NCBI GenBank assembly: GCA_023053575.1
Contig: JAKZAP010000003.1
Coordinates: 2,766,561-2,830,560 of the forward strand
Length of the DNA stretch: 64,000 nt
Reading direction: 5' to 3'
Source: Branchinecta lynchi
Lineage: Eukaryota > Arthropoda > Branchiopoda > Anostraca > Branchinectidae
Each line of letters starts with the position of its first letter. Within the stretch, counting starts at the first letter, position 1. A model generated the notes under the pieces. That model made no database searches and was not told the DNA's origin. It saw only the letters and a list, made by a program, of their open reading frames with translations. The position numbers were made by a program, and so were the translations under genes. Shown here in pieces: positions 23,640-35,078 of the stretch.

Positions 23640-23850
23640 AAGTTGACTGGGAAAATATATTCAAAGTATGCATAAAACGGATATTTCGGCCCTTTTTGGC
23701 GAGGGTCTTCGTCAGGCTGTCAAAACCCAACAGTTCCTTCCCCAAAGTTGTCGCTGACGTCCGACAGCCCGACGAGGACCCTTGCCAAGAAGGGCCGAAG
23801 TATCACTGCCAAAGCATGGTAGCTGACGTATCCGTTTTATGCATTGTTGA
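23640..23850. mobile_element. Foldback element, family G (copy G3, second subfamily)
   Basis: It begins tccttgagcccaagttgact. Inverted pieces atgcataaaacggata and tatccgttttatgcat bound it, and the core has cggccctttttggcgagggt and its inverse cccttgccaagaagggccg. A short piece at 57836-57900 belongs to the same subfamily. Confidence 0.55.
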
Positions 23851-23980
23851 ATATAATTCTTAACTTTAACAAGAAATGTCTGCGACGACACGAGAGTGGC
23901 TGGCAATTGTCTGAGGACATTGGTAGTTTTTCTTCTCAGAACAGAGTGGTGGACTATTGGAATGCACTTCTGATACGTAC

Positions 23981-24271
23981 ACGATGAAAAATTCATCTCA
24001 AAATAGTACTATGAAGTAGTATGAAAAAGTAGCATGCAGTACTAACGATGCCACTACATGCTTCTACTTGAAGGCTACCGTGTTACTGCATACTACTATA
24101 TGCTACTGTTAGCAAGACTGGATGCTACTATGGCAAGACAGGATGCTACTGGATACAACTAAATAAGATTGGACCAGCCTGAAACACATTAAATGATAGT
24201 ATTCTTTGCTATTATGCTACGTTTTCGTACTACTACCATACTACTTCGCAGGCTACAAATTTTTCATCGGG
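23981..24271. mobile_element. Foldback MITE, family C (copy C5)
   Basis: This 291-bp copy runs from ACGATGAAAAATTC to AATTTTTCATCGGG in the opposite orientation to C4. Interior phrases ggatgctactatggcaagac and aatgatagtattctttgcta are shared with C4 and C6. Confidence 0.72.
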
Positions 24272-24499
24272 TATTTGTACCACGTAATCGTTGCCCTCCG
24301 TATTATTGCGCCGCAATGCAGTCCAATTCTCCCCCAGGTAGTTTGTATGAAAGTAAATTCATTTCAGTTGCATACCAGTCTCTGTATAGTATAGATGATC
24401 GCAATGAACTAGTTTTAGTCAAGAAACTAGTCAGGAGCAGGGTGGTTGATTCCCTTCTGCTGAATGTATTATTGCTCCTTTTTTTTTTTTTTACTACGT

Positions 24500-24670
24500 T
24501 CAGGAACCCACAAACGAGTACTCCGGATTCCCCCTGCTTCCATTTTCCCAACGATGGTCAGATCGATAAGCCGACTTTTTCCAATATATATACAAATACG
24601 TGCTAGCACACCTGGAAGTACACTAACTCACGATCACCGGACCAACCGACCGACGGAAAAGCGTGGCACT
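24500..24670. repeat. Family B satellite fragment
   Basis: It contains ccggattccccctgcttcca, ccaacgatggtcagatcg, cacctggaagtacactaact and the linker accggaccaaccgaccgacg. This is the linker end of family B without the terminal hairpin. Confidence 0.5.
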
Positions 24671-25086
24671 TTCGCCGAAGCCTGCAACTGCCACACAAAT
24701 CAAATAATCGGCCGAGTCTGTGAGGGCATTTTGAAAACAACCGAACTGCACTGAACTGAATTATGGGGACATGTCAAATATGAAATAATAAGGACTACAC
24801 TATTCCAGTTTGGCATGGGAAAGTTCAAAATCTTGAAAGTAAAGTTGTATAGGAAACTCTTGGATACGAGTTTCATTTTAAATTAGGACAATATCCAGTC
24901 ACACTGAAAACTTGGTTCCAGAGTCTACAACTGCTCAGCAATAAGAAGTTTTTTTCTACGGATGAAGGTTGTCGGTAGAGATACCTTTGACTTCTTTACA
25001 AAGTTGACTAGGAGAACTTTCCCCTCTCCCTACTTCAGTGTCAGGCCCTACTGCTTTTCAGGGATAAACCTGTTGAGGGTGGTTGA

Positions 25087-25342
25087 GGTTGCGTTCCAGC
25101 AGCTTACAAATTGTCAACAGTCGTCAATTTTATTTCGGGGCGGAGCTAACTGCAACTTTAACGATCGTTAACTTTTCCCACAAATTCTACAATTGTTAAA
25201 TATTTTGTAACGATGCTCACCACCCATCGCTACAAAATAGTTAAGCTCTGGAAAGGAAATCGTAGGTGGGCGGAGCTTAACTTTCAAAATCAGAAACCCG
25301 GAACGCAAAAAGTTAACAATCGTTAACTTCTGGAACGCAACC
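25087..25342. mobile_element. TIR element P
   Basis: It is bounded by GGTTGCGTTCCAG and its inverse CTGGAACGCAACC, with inner inverted words gttaacgatcgttaact and aacaatcgttaactt. It is 256 bp and non-coding. The flanks tga/tta could be a 3-bp duplication, but this is weak. Confidence 0.5.
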
Positions 25343-25455
25343 TTAGTTTTGCTTCCCGGTATCTTAAACTCCACGAACGCAATCGGTTAAAGTTTAACCG
25401 AAAAGGGCTGATATAAGACAATCTAGTTACATCACCTAAAGAGGCTTGAAGACCC

Positions 25456-25580
25456 GATGAAAATGCACTACTTCGTTGCACCTCTATTCCCGAATGATCG
25501 ATTTTCAAATAGTGGAGTTTCCCTGTCGGATGTGTGGTACATGTATGCGCTTGTACCTGTGTTTCATGCTTGACGAAAAC
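25456..25580. repeat. Dispersed repeat X (copy 1)
   Basis: It is collinear with 46080-46200, sharing cccgat.aaaatgc.ctac, atcgattt and ctgtcggat.tgtggtac in the same order with about a quarter of positions different. The class is unknown. Confidence 0.4.
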
Positions 25581-25682
25581 GATTTACGAAAAATAAGTGT
25601 TCAGACAGTGAGCTTCCTTCCTCAAGATGATCAAAATATAACAAAACCGGTCATTACCCATCTCAATAACTTGGTTACATTA

Positions 25683-26705
25683 GGCTACTTCGATTAAAAA
25701 GAAAGGAGGAAAGGATGATTTCACCGGAGTGCGCCCTATTACACTGACATCTGTATTTTCCAAGATGTACGAAAGTTTCATGGCTAATTGGCTAAAAAGT
25801 AAACTCACTGATTTAACAGTACTAGACAATTTGGTAACATAAAAGGTGTTCCCACCACCCATTATCTAGTCAGTCTACTAGATACTATTTACAAGAATTT
25901 AGAAAAGCCAGACACTTGGCTTAACTTACTACTAACTGACCTTAAAAAGGCCTTCGACCTGATCAGCCACTCGGTTTTAATTAAAAAGTTTCTGGATGAC
26001 TTTAAATCTGACCCGTTTCTTGTAAATTTGATAGCGTCTTTCATTTCTAATCGTTTTCAAGTTTTAAAATATAATAACATTTATTCTGATCCACTCCTGC
26101 ACCCCATGCGGAGGGTCCCCTACTGTTCCTAGTTATGATCAACTCCCTTGCTTCCGAATCATATGAGAGATGGAAGTTCGTCGATGACCTCTCCGTTCTA
26201 GAATATTTGCCGACGAAACGCGAAAAATTCAGCAATGGAGATACTCGGAAATATCACAGAGGAAGCCGCAGAATCAATGATGTCCATGAACACTGAAAAT
26301 TCAAATAATATGACCATCAGCTTTCTAAAATCTGTTCCTGAGTTCTCCCAACCTATTCCCCCAGAAGTAACACCCAAGCTGTTGGGTGTTACCCTCTCGA
26401 ACAACCTTAAATGGGACTCCCATGTCGAAACTATGACTAAACAATCTTTCCCTTGCTATCCCTCCTAAAACAATTTTCACCCCCCCCCCCCCTTCAGATT
26501 TGCTCCACTTTTATACTTCGTTTATACGCCCAATTCTCGAGTACGCTTGTCCAGTATGGCATTTTGGCCTTACTAAAGATCTTTCAGACCTGATAGAATG
26601 TATCCAAAAACGGCTTTGCGCATTATTAGGCGGGAAGGAAAGTTCCCCTGTTTGCATTTTCTCAAAAAGTTAGGGCTCATACGCTTGAGGAGAGGAGACT
26701 AACAA
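25683..26705 (+). pseudogene. CR1/L2-like reverse transcriptase fragment, decayed
   Basis: Spread over several frames are RT landmarks in order: GVRPITLTSVFSKMYESFM, LLTDLKKAFDLISHSV (first catalytic Asp), WKFVDDLSVLEY (a FVDD-type second catalytic motif), LGVTLSNNLKWDSHVE, then a C-terminal YACPVWHF-like stretch near 26550. Frameshifts and stops separate them, and a C-run at 26477-26494 disrupts one junction. There is no endonuclease upstream. It is a dead 5'-truncated copy, distinct from the element at 30605-32560. Confidence 0.75.
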
Positions 26706-26925
26706 TGTGCTATGCGTAGTAACTACGGTAAGTAGGGTGGAACACGCTCGAAACTTCTACTTTTGAAAGAGTGGTTGGCGTACCAAAAGCTACAGGCGAA
26801 GTTAGCACTGCTTGACTGGCAAACCCGACTCGGCAGAAAAAGTACTAAACAGTCGTAGCCTACTGCAAAAAGAAACAATGTCAATGGGAAGGAATTTTTG
26901 CAGCTTATATTTCTGAAGGGAGCTA

Positions 26926-27955
26926 TTTATTTATTATTTATTTAAACTAGGATACGACCAACTAGAGTCAACAAATGACAAAATAATTAACACACTGCAT
27001 AAACATAAACTACAAATAAAACAGAACAAATTTCAGCATATCAACCTGGAGAGAACCCACAATAAAGTAGGATACCCCACGACAGCCAAATTGGCAAACT
27101 CAGTCGCGTATGGGAACTCGCAACCACCAGAAGGAGAGGATTCTCAGCGCGCAGAATTCGTGTCTGAAGTGATAGGGCAGATGCCCGCCTCACTTCACCA
27201 AAAGATGGAAGACCTTCACCAACAAACATACCTGAAGCACTACAATACCAAGGGAACCCCTGCAACCACCTTAGAGAACTGTTGTATAGGACCCGGAAAG
27301 CACTCTCACGCTTCACGGTAAGCCTGTTCACGAGGGAAACGCAATAAAGTTGCGTACAGTACGCTCTGAAAAGAAAAGATTTTACAGGAGCATCACACCT
27401 GCCAAACCTACGAATTAGCACATTGGCAAGCGCACACAAAGACCTGGACAGGGCTGCAACATGCAATTCATTACTCAGTTTCGGAGTAAAGGTGACACCA
27501 AGATACTTGAATGAATCAACAAACGTCAGCAACTGTTCCGACAGGTGAACTGGTGGAAAGTTCAGACGCCAACTGGGAGGAATAAATGCCATACATACCG
27601 TCTTTCGGGAATTAAAGACGATGTCATGAGCAATAGCATACTCGTCGCAAATACCCAGAAGCTGATTTAAAGTTGCAACTGTTGGTGCCAAAACCACCAG
27701 ATCATCAGCGTAGCTGAGTTTGTTAATGCACACACCCATAACAAAACAACCAACACCAGCTTTCACCAGGAGTATATTAAGTTCGTCTACATAAAGGTTG
27801 TACAAGATCGGTGAAAGAAAACACCCTTGTCTCACACCATTCAGAACCCTGAAAGGAGTTGAGCAGATACCATCCCACTTCACACAAAATCTTTGATTCT
27901 TAAACCAACAAGATAAAGTTAGTACAATTCTAGGGTCCACACCCCGGGTTAAAAG
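26926..27955 (-). pseudogene. Non-LTR reverse transcriptase fragment with long open frame
   Basis: An open frame of 299 codons (27940-27041) encodes the second half of an RT: a RGVDPRIVLTL helix, NGVRQGCFLSPILYNLY, LSYADDLVVLAPT with the YADD catalytic pair, and FKYLGVTFTPK. The fingers and the first catalytic motif are missing, so it is 5'-truncated near 27955. The 3' end is an ATTTA-rich tract at 26926-26941. The long open frame suggests a fairly young insertion. It belongs to a different lineage from the FVDD/YVDD copies nearby. Confidence 0.8.
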
Positions 27956-28075
27956 GCTATGGATAATATAAAAGGAAGAGTAAGTGCAATGGGTCCTTTA
28001 AGGTTTACATAGACCTTTCGACAAGCCCATATATAAATGGAACCGGGAGAATATCAATACAGATATATAACTCAC

Positions 28076-28172
28076 CATAGCATCTTCAACTTCAGCTGTT
28101 CCTAGTCTGTGACCTGACACGTTTATGACGTCATCCATTCGCCCCGTAATGTGATAGTAACCATCCAGGTCC
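28076..28172 (-). CDS. ACSS1: ACSS1 internal exon (fifth in window, hinge motif)
   Basis: The exon has 97 nt, an acceptor cttatttcag and a donor GTGAGT. It completes Arg and encodes [20 protein letters not shown], then [12 protein letters not shown]. In this family GRxDD marks the hinge around which the C-terminal lid rotates between the adenylation and thioester-forming states. It ends on a codon boundary. A sequence resembling the end of the piggyBac-like MITE family lies about 80 bp downstream of its donor. Confidence 0.97.
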
Positions 28173-28544
28173 CTGAAATAAGACAAGTAGAAGATAAAAA
28201 ATCGATCGGTTTTTTGGATCCTTAGCAAACTTATTGAATTTTTCTACGCGAAATTTTGGCCTAAAGACCGTTTTGAGGGAGAGTCTGATCCGTGAGTATT
28301 ATAGTTAAAATACATATGTGGACAGGAATCATTCTAAGAGGATTTGGCTTTGCTTTAACTCTGCATAAGAAGTTTGAAAAAAATAATCTGAATTAAAAAA
28401 TAATTTCAGACAGTGGATTTAAATTACTGAAGTATTTTTCTTCATGCCAAAAGAAGGATGGCAAATTTGATTCTTAGCTGAGAAGAAGTTTTAAATATTC
28501 TAACTAATCTAAATATTCTTAAATATTTCTAATTTTATTTTTTT

Positions 28545-28680
28545 GCTAAAAGCAGCCGAAGCCATGCGTAATCTTCTGTAAGGATAGCTTAGTTATAAAG
28601 TGGTCAGCTATCTCACAACTGAGCAAAAACACCATGCAGTGCAAAGTGTCCTGTAAGCGATAAATCAAATTTGTATAGCT
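28545..28680. repeat. Dispersed repeat N (copy 2)
   Basis: It contains agcagccgaagccatgcgta, atcttctgtaagga and aaaaacaccatgcagtgcaa, collinear with 6405-6530. Non-coding. Confidence 0.35.
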
Positions 28681-28734
28681 TTATTTGGCATAACACTGCA
28701 CCGTTCAACATGACCAAAGGTTTCGATGGGATCC

Positions 28735-29764
28735 CAAAAATCTAATATCTGATCCAGACAATTGCGAACGAACTACTATACTTGTCCAGAAAAGAAAAGG
28801 TTCAGTAACGAATTCAGCGTATCTCCTTATCCGTATAAAGAACATCTAATTAAGTTCAAGTAAAACTTTAACTTATAAAAAAAAAATCCGTTTTCAACCG
28901 GATTCCAAACGAACTATAGGTCCAGGTAAAAAAAAAGATTGTCATCCTACAGATTCAGCGTGTCTTCTTACCCCTAATCTGTCATCTAATCAACTTCAAA
29001 TAAAACTTTTGCTTTAAGAAATTTTCCGGTTTGGCCTGATTCCGGCCGAACAAGTTGTCCTGGTAGAAAATACTGTTCACATACGGGTTCAGCATGTCTT
29101 CTTATCCCTTAATCGAACATCTAATCAACTTCAAATAAAACTTTTACTTTGAACAAACTTTCCGGTTTTGGCCGAATTCCGGACGAACTACTTGCCCGGC
29201 TAGAAAATGGTTTTCACCACCGTGTTCAGCATGTCTTCTTATCCCTAAATCAAACATCTAATGAACTTAAAATAAAACTTTACATTTAACAGACTTTCCA
29301 GTTTTGTCCGGATTCCGGGCTAACTACTTGTCCGGCGAACAAATTTGTTTCACCATCATGTTCAGCATGTCTTCTTATCCCTAAATCGAACATCTAATCA
29401 ACGTCAAATACAACTTTTACTTTTAACAAACTTTCCGGTTTTGGCCGGATTCCGGGCGAACTACTCGTCCGATGACAAAATGGTTTTCACCATCGTGTTC
29501 AGCATGTCTTCTTAACCCATAATCGACTATCACATTATATGTTTAAAAATATTTCATTTGCCCCTTAAATTAAACCCCCTCCCCCACCCCTAAATGTAGG
29601 GCTACAGAGCCCATGTACGAACTTGATCTTACTCTCGACCCAAACAATCCTCACACCAAGTTTCATCAAAATATCTCATTCCCTTCGAGAGTTATAGTGC
29701 GTACAGACGGACAACTTTTGTTATGTCGTAGGTATCCCTCCACTTACGTTTTGGGATCCCAAAA
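28735..29764 (+). repeat. Satellite-bearing element, family A (copy A5)
   Basis: This is the clearest family A array: agcatgtcttctta recurs at 29091, 29228, 29364 and 29501, a period of 136-137 bp. The end module has cattcccttcgagagttata and the palindrome TTTTGGGATCCCAAAA at 29749-29764. A half palindrome, gggatcccaaaaa, also sits just upstream at about 28731, as if another copy had ended there. Confidence 0.72.
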
Positions 29765-30360
29765 AGCAAACATTTAATGTGCAATCCGCAAACATTGCAG
29801 CAATCATCCGTGTACGGACGAGAATGCAACAAGATTCTTGGTACTTGGTGGCATGCGCAATCATGAAAAAAAAGGTGCAATAACTATCTGTGGTGAAGTC
29901 GTTTCTTCATGCAGCTCAATTTACATTATACTCACTCGTCTCCAATTCTGAGGCAAGAAAACAAAAATCTGAATAAGAAAAAAAATGACTGCACTGTCCC
30001 ACAGGTTTATACCCAGTATCGTACGCGAGATTTGCATCTATGCCGAGAAACAAGGTAGTTTTGCGTGTAAGGAGTTCACTAATGAGGGTAGGGTATAACA
30101 ACCATGTAGTAAAAAAATCACCAAAAGTACACTTTTCGCCTTAGGTTTGTAATCGTTTGTAATGTGGCTGAAAGTTGTCCACTCCCGCACAAGACACGGT
30201 TGTGCCCTTCTTGGGAGCGTTATTCTTTAAGGAGCGTTGAAAAAAAAAAAAAAACTACTATAGGCTTCGACGCATTTCTGAATGCTCGTCGCAAAAATGA
30301 AGTGTGGGCTACACACTGTTGCTTCTGCTTTATTTTATCTGTTTTATTATTTCAGGAATA
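29765..30360. other. Unassigned intron sequence
   Basis: I see no exon or repeat family. An A-run lies at 30240-30254. Confidence 0.4.
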
Positions 30361-30546
30361 TTTTGGCAAAAAGATTTTTCGATTCTTCTCTAGACAGGTG
30401 CCATCCGTATTATCGTGCGTTTGTATAGTCATTTCGTTTAGTTTAGTATGATCTTTTTCTTTCCTTTATTGTTTTTCATATACTCCGTACGAGCATGTTC
30501 TGTGTCATTTTTATACGGGTTAATAAAATTATTGATTGACTGATTG
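30361..30546 (+). mobile_element. Non-LTR 3' end, family V (copy V1)
   Basis: It ends in gttaataaaattattgattg followed by TTGA-type repeats. Phrases cttctctagac.ggtgccat and tgtatagtcatttcg are shared with V2 in the opposite orientation at 35757-35970. Only the last about 185 bp remains. Confidence 0.6.
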
Positions 30547-30823
30547 ATTGTATCAAGACCTTTATTTCAAATACTGCAAGTTTCTTTTACATATCTTCCT
30601 CGAGGTTATAAATTTTTTTTTTTTATACCTTGTCACATTACTACATATTATTTGCCTCTTGTCTAGTGAGATGTCATCGTCCATTGCCCAGGATACCTTC
30701 ACGTTTCTGCCCTTGACCATTTTTCCTCTTGCCATCTAGGGAGCAGATCTTGTACGCCCGACTGGCCCTGTTTTCCCTTTCCTGTCTATTGTTTTTCATG
30801 CACGATCATCTCATTTTCGAAAT

Positions 30824-31261
30824 TTATATAGCCCTATGTTTGTCACTTCGTAGAAGGAATTGACCAAATTTGCATATCAAACTGAACCGACGGTCGTAAA
30901 GGGACGGTAGTTGTAAGGTTGATAATGCTGATTCATAATAAGTAAATGCTTCACACAATATTACTTTAGCGGCTCTTTTCTGTATTGACTCAAGTTGATC
31001 ACTTAAGTATCCTGTGTTATTGACTTGAGGCCCCCAAACAGGGCAAGCATACTCTACAATTGGTCGGATATATGTCAGGTACGCCAGCTTTAGTTGCGAC
31101 ACTGAACAACCGAATCGACGCATTAAGATAAGGGTACGCATCGCACAGTTGGCTTTTCTTACTATTGTATCAACGTGAAGACTAAACGAGCAATCAACGC
31201 TAAACGTGACGCCGAGAATAACAGCCGAAGATACACTAGGATACGGTGGCGGAGGGCACAC
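30824..31261 (-). pseudogene. Reverse transcriptase, thumb and C-terminal part
   Basis: The frame has 145 codons: AVILGVTFSVDCSFSLHVD, the YIRPIVEYACPVWGPQ motif typical of CR1/L2/Jockey C-termini, LESIQKRAAKVIL and LPSLYDRRFSLICKFGQF. It continues the frame above after the indel, with no sequence missing between them. Confidence 0.85.
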
Positions 31262-31272
31262 AAAATCCCTTT

Positions 31273-32547
31273 TCAGGGGATTAAAGCGAAGGATTTTGGT
31301 TTTCCCTTCGTGATTTGTAGGCTGTTAGTTGCACATTGGTCTTTAAAATTGCTGAATGTTTCGTCACAGACCTGGGGAACTGCCTCGGATTTCTCGATAA
31401 TGTACTTGAGAAGAACTGACAAATCGTCAACGTACTTGAATCTTTCATCGAACCCAGAAAAGACAAAATTTATCACTGCCAAAAACAACAGTGCCGCAAG
31501 TTTTGTGCCTTGTGGAGCTCCGCACGTTAGCTCAGCCCATTCGGAATCAGTGTCTCCTGGGAAAAGACTGTACACGCACTGGTAACGGGCTCGTAAAAAA
31601 TCGATCACTAGAAGGAGGATATGTTTGCGTGCATCCATGGTGCGTAAATTTGTCATTGCAATGGAGTGGCGAATAAGGTCAAAAGCTTTTCGGTAGTCCA
31701 CAAGGAGAAGATCGATAATGGCACTTCCTCGGTCGAGCCACTCAACGATGAGGTGGTACATACGCACTAAATAGACAGTTGTGCTGCTGCCTTTTAAGCA
31801 TCCATACTGGTACGGGTCGAGGGATCCAGAGACCTGTGACATTAGCTCACGGTATATAAACGTTTCTGCTACCTTAAAAAGGTTCGGAGTTATTGAGATG
31901 GGTCGGAGTTGCTCACGAGATTTGGGACACTTCACCTTTGGAATGACGCGAACATACGCCCTCTTCCACGCACTAGGGAACACTTGTTGTAGGAAACACT
32001 GATTGATTATAGAGGAAAGCGGCTTGGCAAGGAAAATCGCGAACTCGCGTAAGAGCTGTACGGGAAGCTCACCAGGGTAGGACGCACAGTATTTTTTCCG
32101 TTTCTGGAGTTCTTTGTAAACAGCATATTCGGACACTTCACCAACGTCATCAATCTCTGCGTCAGCAATGAGACTCTCAATATCTGAACTGGTGACTGAT
32201 GGAAAGGTGGTACATATGCGAGCAAAGTAGGAGTTCACTTCAGTAGCTGATGTCAAGGTACCGTCCTCTTTGAGCAGTCTTAGGTCTCTAGGTGTCGCTT
32301 TACCGGTAAGTCTTTTCACTGAGGAATGCCATTTGTGAGGATTTGAGGTAAGTAATGGGGTAATTTTGTCTCTCACATATTGCTTCTGCGCGCGCCTATT
32401 CAGTTTAACGATATAGTTACGCAACTTATTTGAGGCAACGGTATCACCTGCGCTGTGAAGGCGACAACGGATCTTTAGAAAGGTAACTATAAATGCCTTA
32501 TGAAAGATACCGTTATCATAACAACATAAAACCAAAATATTGATCAA
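31273..32547 (-). pseudogene. Reverse transcriptase, N-terminal and catalytic part
   Basis: The frame has 424 codons. A linker of the type found between endonuclease and RT (NPHKWHSSVKRLTGK) is followed by LRPISITPNLFKVAETFIY, LLLVDYRKAFDLIRHSI (catalytic Asp), LTCGAPQGTKLAALLFLAVI and FKYVDDLSVLL (YVDD-type catalytic pair). The catalytic residues look intact. Near 31290-31320 the frame is lost by about a one-base indel just before the expected KTKILRFNP segment; the thumb region continues in another frame. The first residues after the nominal Met are unlikely to be the true start. Confidence 0.85.
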
Positions 32548-32560
32548 CCCGAGAAATGGA

Positions 32561-33589
32561 TCAGCCGCAAACTGTTGTATTTGACTGTGCTTATTTATCT
32601 GCCACCTTGAAAGCTTTTAAATGTCCAGACCAACTTATGCCTAGACCTTAGTCGGCGTCGTTCAATGACTCGCAGGCTCTACAACATTACTTGACCCCTA
32701 AGGGCTAAATAATTTATTAAACCAATGATTGGTTACTCTGTTGGGATGATCAATTTATGTCTTCTACGGTTGTGTGTTACCTGCATGTTGTTTTGTAAGT
32801 TCTAAGGGTAGAACTTACGGACTCCAGACCCCCTTATATTCATGGTCGATGCATGACACCATAGACGGGAGTTCTATTGGATTATTTGTTCTTGATGGAA
32901 TGTAGGTGTTGACGTAAACATGCATACCTGCCCTATGAACTACTTTTCATTTCATTTTTTTCGTGTTTCGCGAACCATCCGTCACACATATCCTTATACC
33001 AGTTCAATGCCCCTAGCGGTGGATCTTTGTTTGCCACCGCATTTATCTCGTTAGTTGCGTTTTTGACCCGAATTGTCCGTTCTGAATTCTCGATTCTCTT
33101 ACATATTACCGTTTTTGATCCTCTGGCTTCTCCATTCTCGCTTTTGACAAAAACACTAATTTTGCAGCTCGTCCGCAACTCGGTATACGTGTTTATGCAT
33201 ATTGAGCACCCGCACTCTGTTGACCAATCAGGGAGGAGAACGCGGAGAGTTCCCCTTTCTCGATCCTGACAAAAGCGCAAGAAAAGGAGAATTCACTTCA
33301 TCTGAACAGTCCAAAAAACGCGAAAAGGAGAACTCGGAGGAGAACCGCGAGGAGAATCGCGAGGAGAATTCTGATAAAAACGCGACGATTGTCAGCATGG
33401 ATAAAGCAGACAATAAAATATATCCATAAGCTTACGAACAGAAAAGACAAGTTTTCATTTTACAACTAACTGTACTGCAATTATTCAAGTATTCAAGTTA
33501 GACATACACGATTAGACACAACAATCAGAGATATACAAGTAGACACATAATCCTAGCTGAGTTTCAGGTAAACATTGATGATATTGATG
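32561..33589. other. Unassigned intron sequence with a GAGGAGAA-rich patch
   Basis: Between 33290 and 33370 there is a short purine-rich reiteration (cgaggagaa), readable as an EEN-repeat peptide on the plus strand. Nothing supports it as a gene. The rest is unassigned. Confidence 0.4.
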
Positions 33590-33975
33590 CTCATTGGGGG
33601 CTGCCGGAATGTCCTAGAGAGAGCAGTGAGAATCAATCTGGGTGATCACAATATTTCATATGAAGAGGCTCTCTTTAAACTGGACGTTCCTAAATTAACT
33701 GACCGCAAAAATACTCTTTCAAAATATTTTGGAGCAAAGATAATGTGTTGTCCCCAGATCTATTCCCCCTCCCCTCCCGTCTCGAGAGGAAAACTGACAA
33801 TCAGTTTTCTTCATATCCTTCTAGTTCTTCTGCCCAATTTTTACACAGTTTCATCGCATCATATATTTCTGGTCATACCTTGTGTATTAGTGTATTAATT
33901 AATTTGTTTAGTATTTCGTAGCTATTTTATTCCTCTTCAAGCTTTGAGCTGTTTGGAATAAACTTGATTGATAAA
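33590..33975 (+). mobile_element. CR1/L2-like 3' end, family Y (copy Y2)
   Basis: Collinear with 60332-60735, it encodes INLGDHNISYEEALFKLDV, then LTDRKNTLSKYFGAKI, followed by a 3' UTR ending aataaacttgattgat. This is the extreme C-terminus of a CR1/L2-like protein. 5'-truncated. Confidence 0.75.
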
Positions 33976-34863
33976 TAAAGTGAATTGATGTTCAACAGTA
34001 TTTGCAGGGGAATGCAGACAGAAGCCAACTCTGAACTGTTGCTTCGCATACTTAGCACGCGACTGGACATAGGGAATTAGGGATAGTGTAGGGACGCTGT
34101 GTGGAGGGAAGAATTCCAGTTAAGGTACAAAAGCATAGAGACAAATAGTATCGACCAGGGTTCATGGGAAAAGGCGGAAGACGATCTCCTAAGGAAGTCC
34201 TAACTATTTTGCAACAAAAACTTCTCTTTCAAGAGGCTGCGTAACTCCTAACAGATGCAACCGGAGGAACCGACCCCTTTATCCCCCCCCCCCCCCATTT
34301 TCAATCGATCTCCCACGCTCAGTCGTTCGTCTTATTCTAAGTAATCGCGAAACTTCAAGAAACGTAGATTTACGATCCCAACTCCTTTGACTATTTGTTG
34401 TGTGTCAGGGCTTTAGACTGAACTTATAACGAATCATCTCGTCTAGGAAATCGGAGGAGGGGGGGGGGGCGAAGGGGGTTACGAGAAAAATTAATGAGGA
34501 TGATCCCGTGAATACGATCGTCGACAAATTTAAAGGGAAATCATTTTTTTTGCATTTCCAGTAAATTCGTTAAGTTTGTGAAAATTTGCCTGTATGTGTG
34601 AAAGTAGCTTTAATGAAAGATGCAAAAACTATTTATATATCAATCCTCAAAACCATTTCAACCGTCAGATTTTTATACTTAATCCTGTCTCTTTTCGTTC
34701 AATTCTGATTTTCTCCTTGTTTATTTGTCCGGTAAATTAGTTCGGTTTATGTTTTAAATCGCCAGCCACTCAGACTGAGGTCGTGTCTTTCTTCACACTG
34801 AATTTCCAGTTTCAGCCGACAAACGAGTCTCTATTTAGTTCCAAACAAACCAACAGTACTCAC
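33976..34863. other. Unassigned intron sequence
   Basis: It contains a C-run at 34285-34297 and a G-run at 34459-34469. I see no gene or recognised repeat. Confidence 0.4.
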
Positions 34864-35006
34864 CTCCGGGCGCCATCTCCTGTGAAATAGAAACCGGGGA
34901 ATGGCTTGAAATAGGTCTCAAAATAGCGCTGATGGTCCCCGTAAATGGTTCGAGCCATTCCTGGCCACGGCTTCTTTAGGCAGAGGGCTCCACTTACGTT
35001 ATTTCC
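34864..35006 (-). CDS. ACSS1: ACSS1 internal exon (fourth in window)
   Basis: The exon has 143 nt, an acceptor ttcttctag and a donor GTGAGT. It encodes [10 protein letters not shown], then [17 protein letters not shown] and [14 protein letters not shown], the last Arg being split AG/G. The TGDG segment is the conserved adenylate-binding Asp region shared by AMP-forming acyl-CoA synthetases. Order, phase and sequence follow directly from the exon at 44017-44144. Confidence 0.96.
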
Positions 35007-35078
35007 CTAGAAGAAAGACGGATGTAACCAGAGGCTTTGCTAGCAAAAGTGTGTGTGTGTGGGGGGGGGGGGGGTATT

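Larger units (their letters stand above)
30605..32560 (-). mobile_element. CR1/L2-like non-LTR retrotransposon, 5'-truncated
   Basis: The element carries a nearly complete RT in two frames (32547-31273 and 31261-30824). It has a basic 3' UTR-like tail and an A-run on the minus strand at 30608-30619, and it starts near 32560 without an endonuclease domain. It lies in the 6.7-kb ACSS1 intron, in the same transcriptional direction as the gene. Confidence 0.85.

Noticed and set aside
33202..33429. Peptide with repeated EEN units
   Set aside because: It comes from a short purine-rich reiteration and has no support beyond being open.
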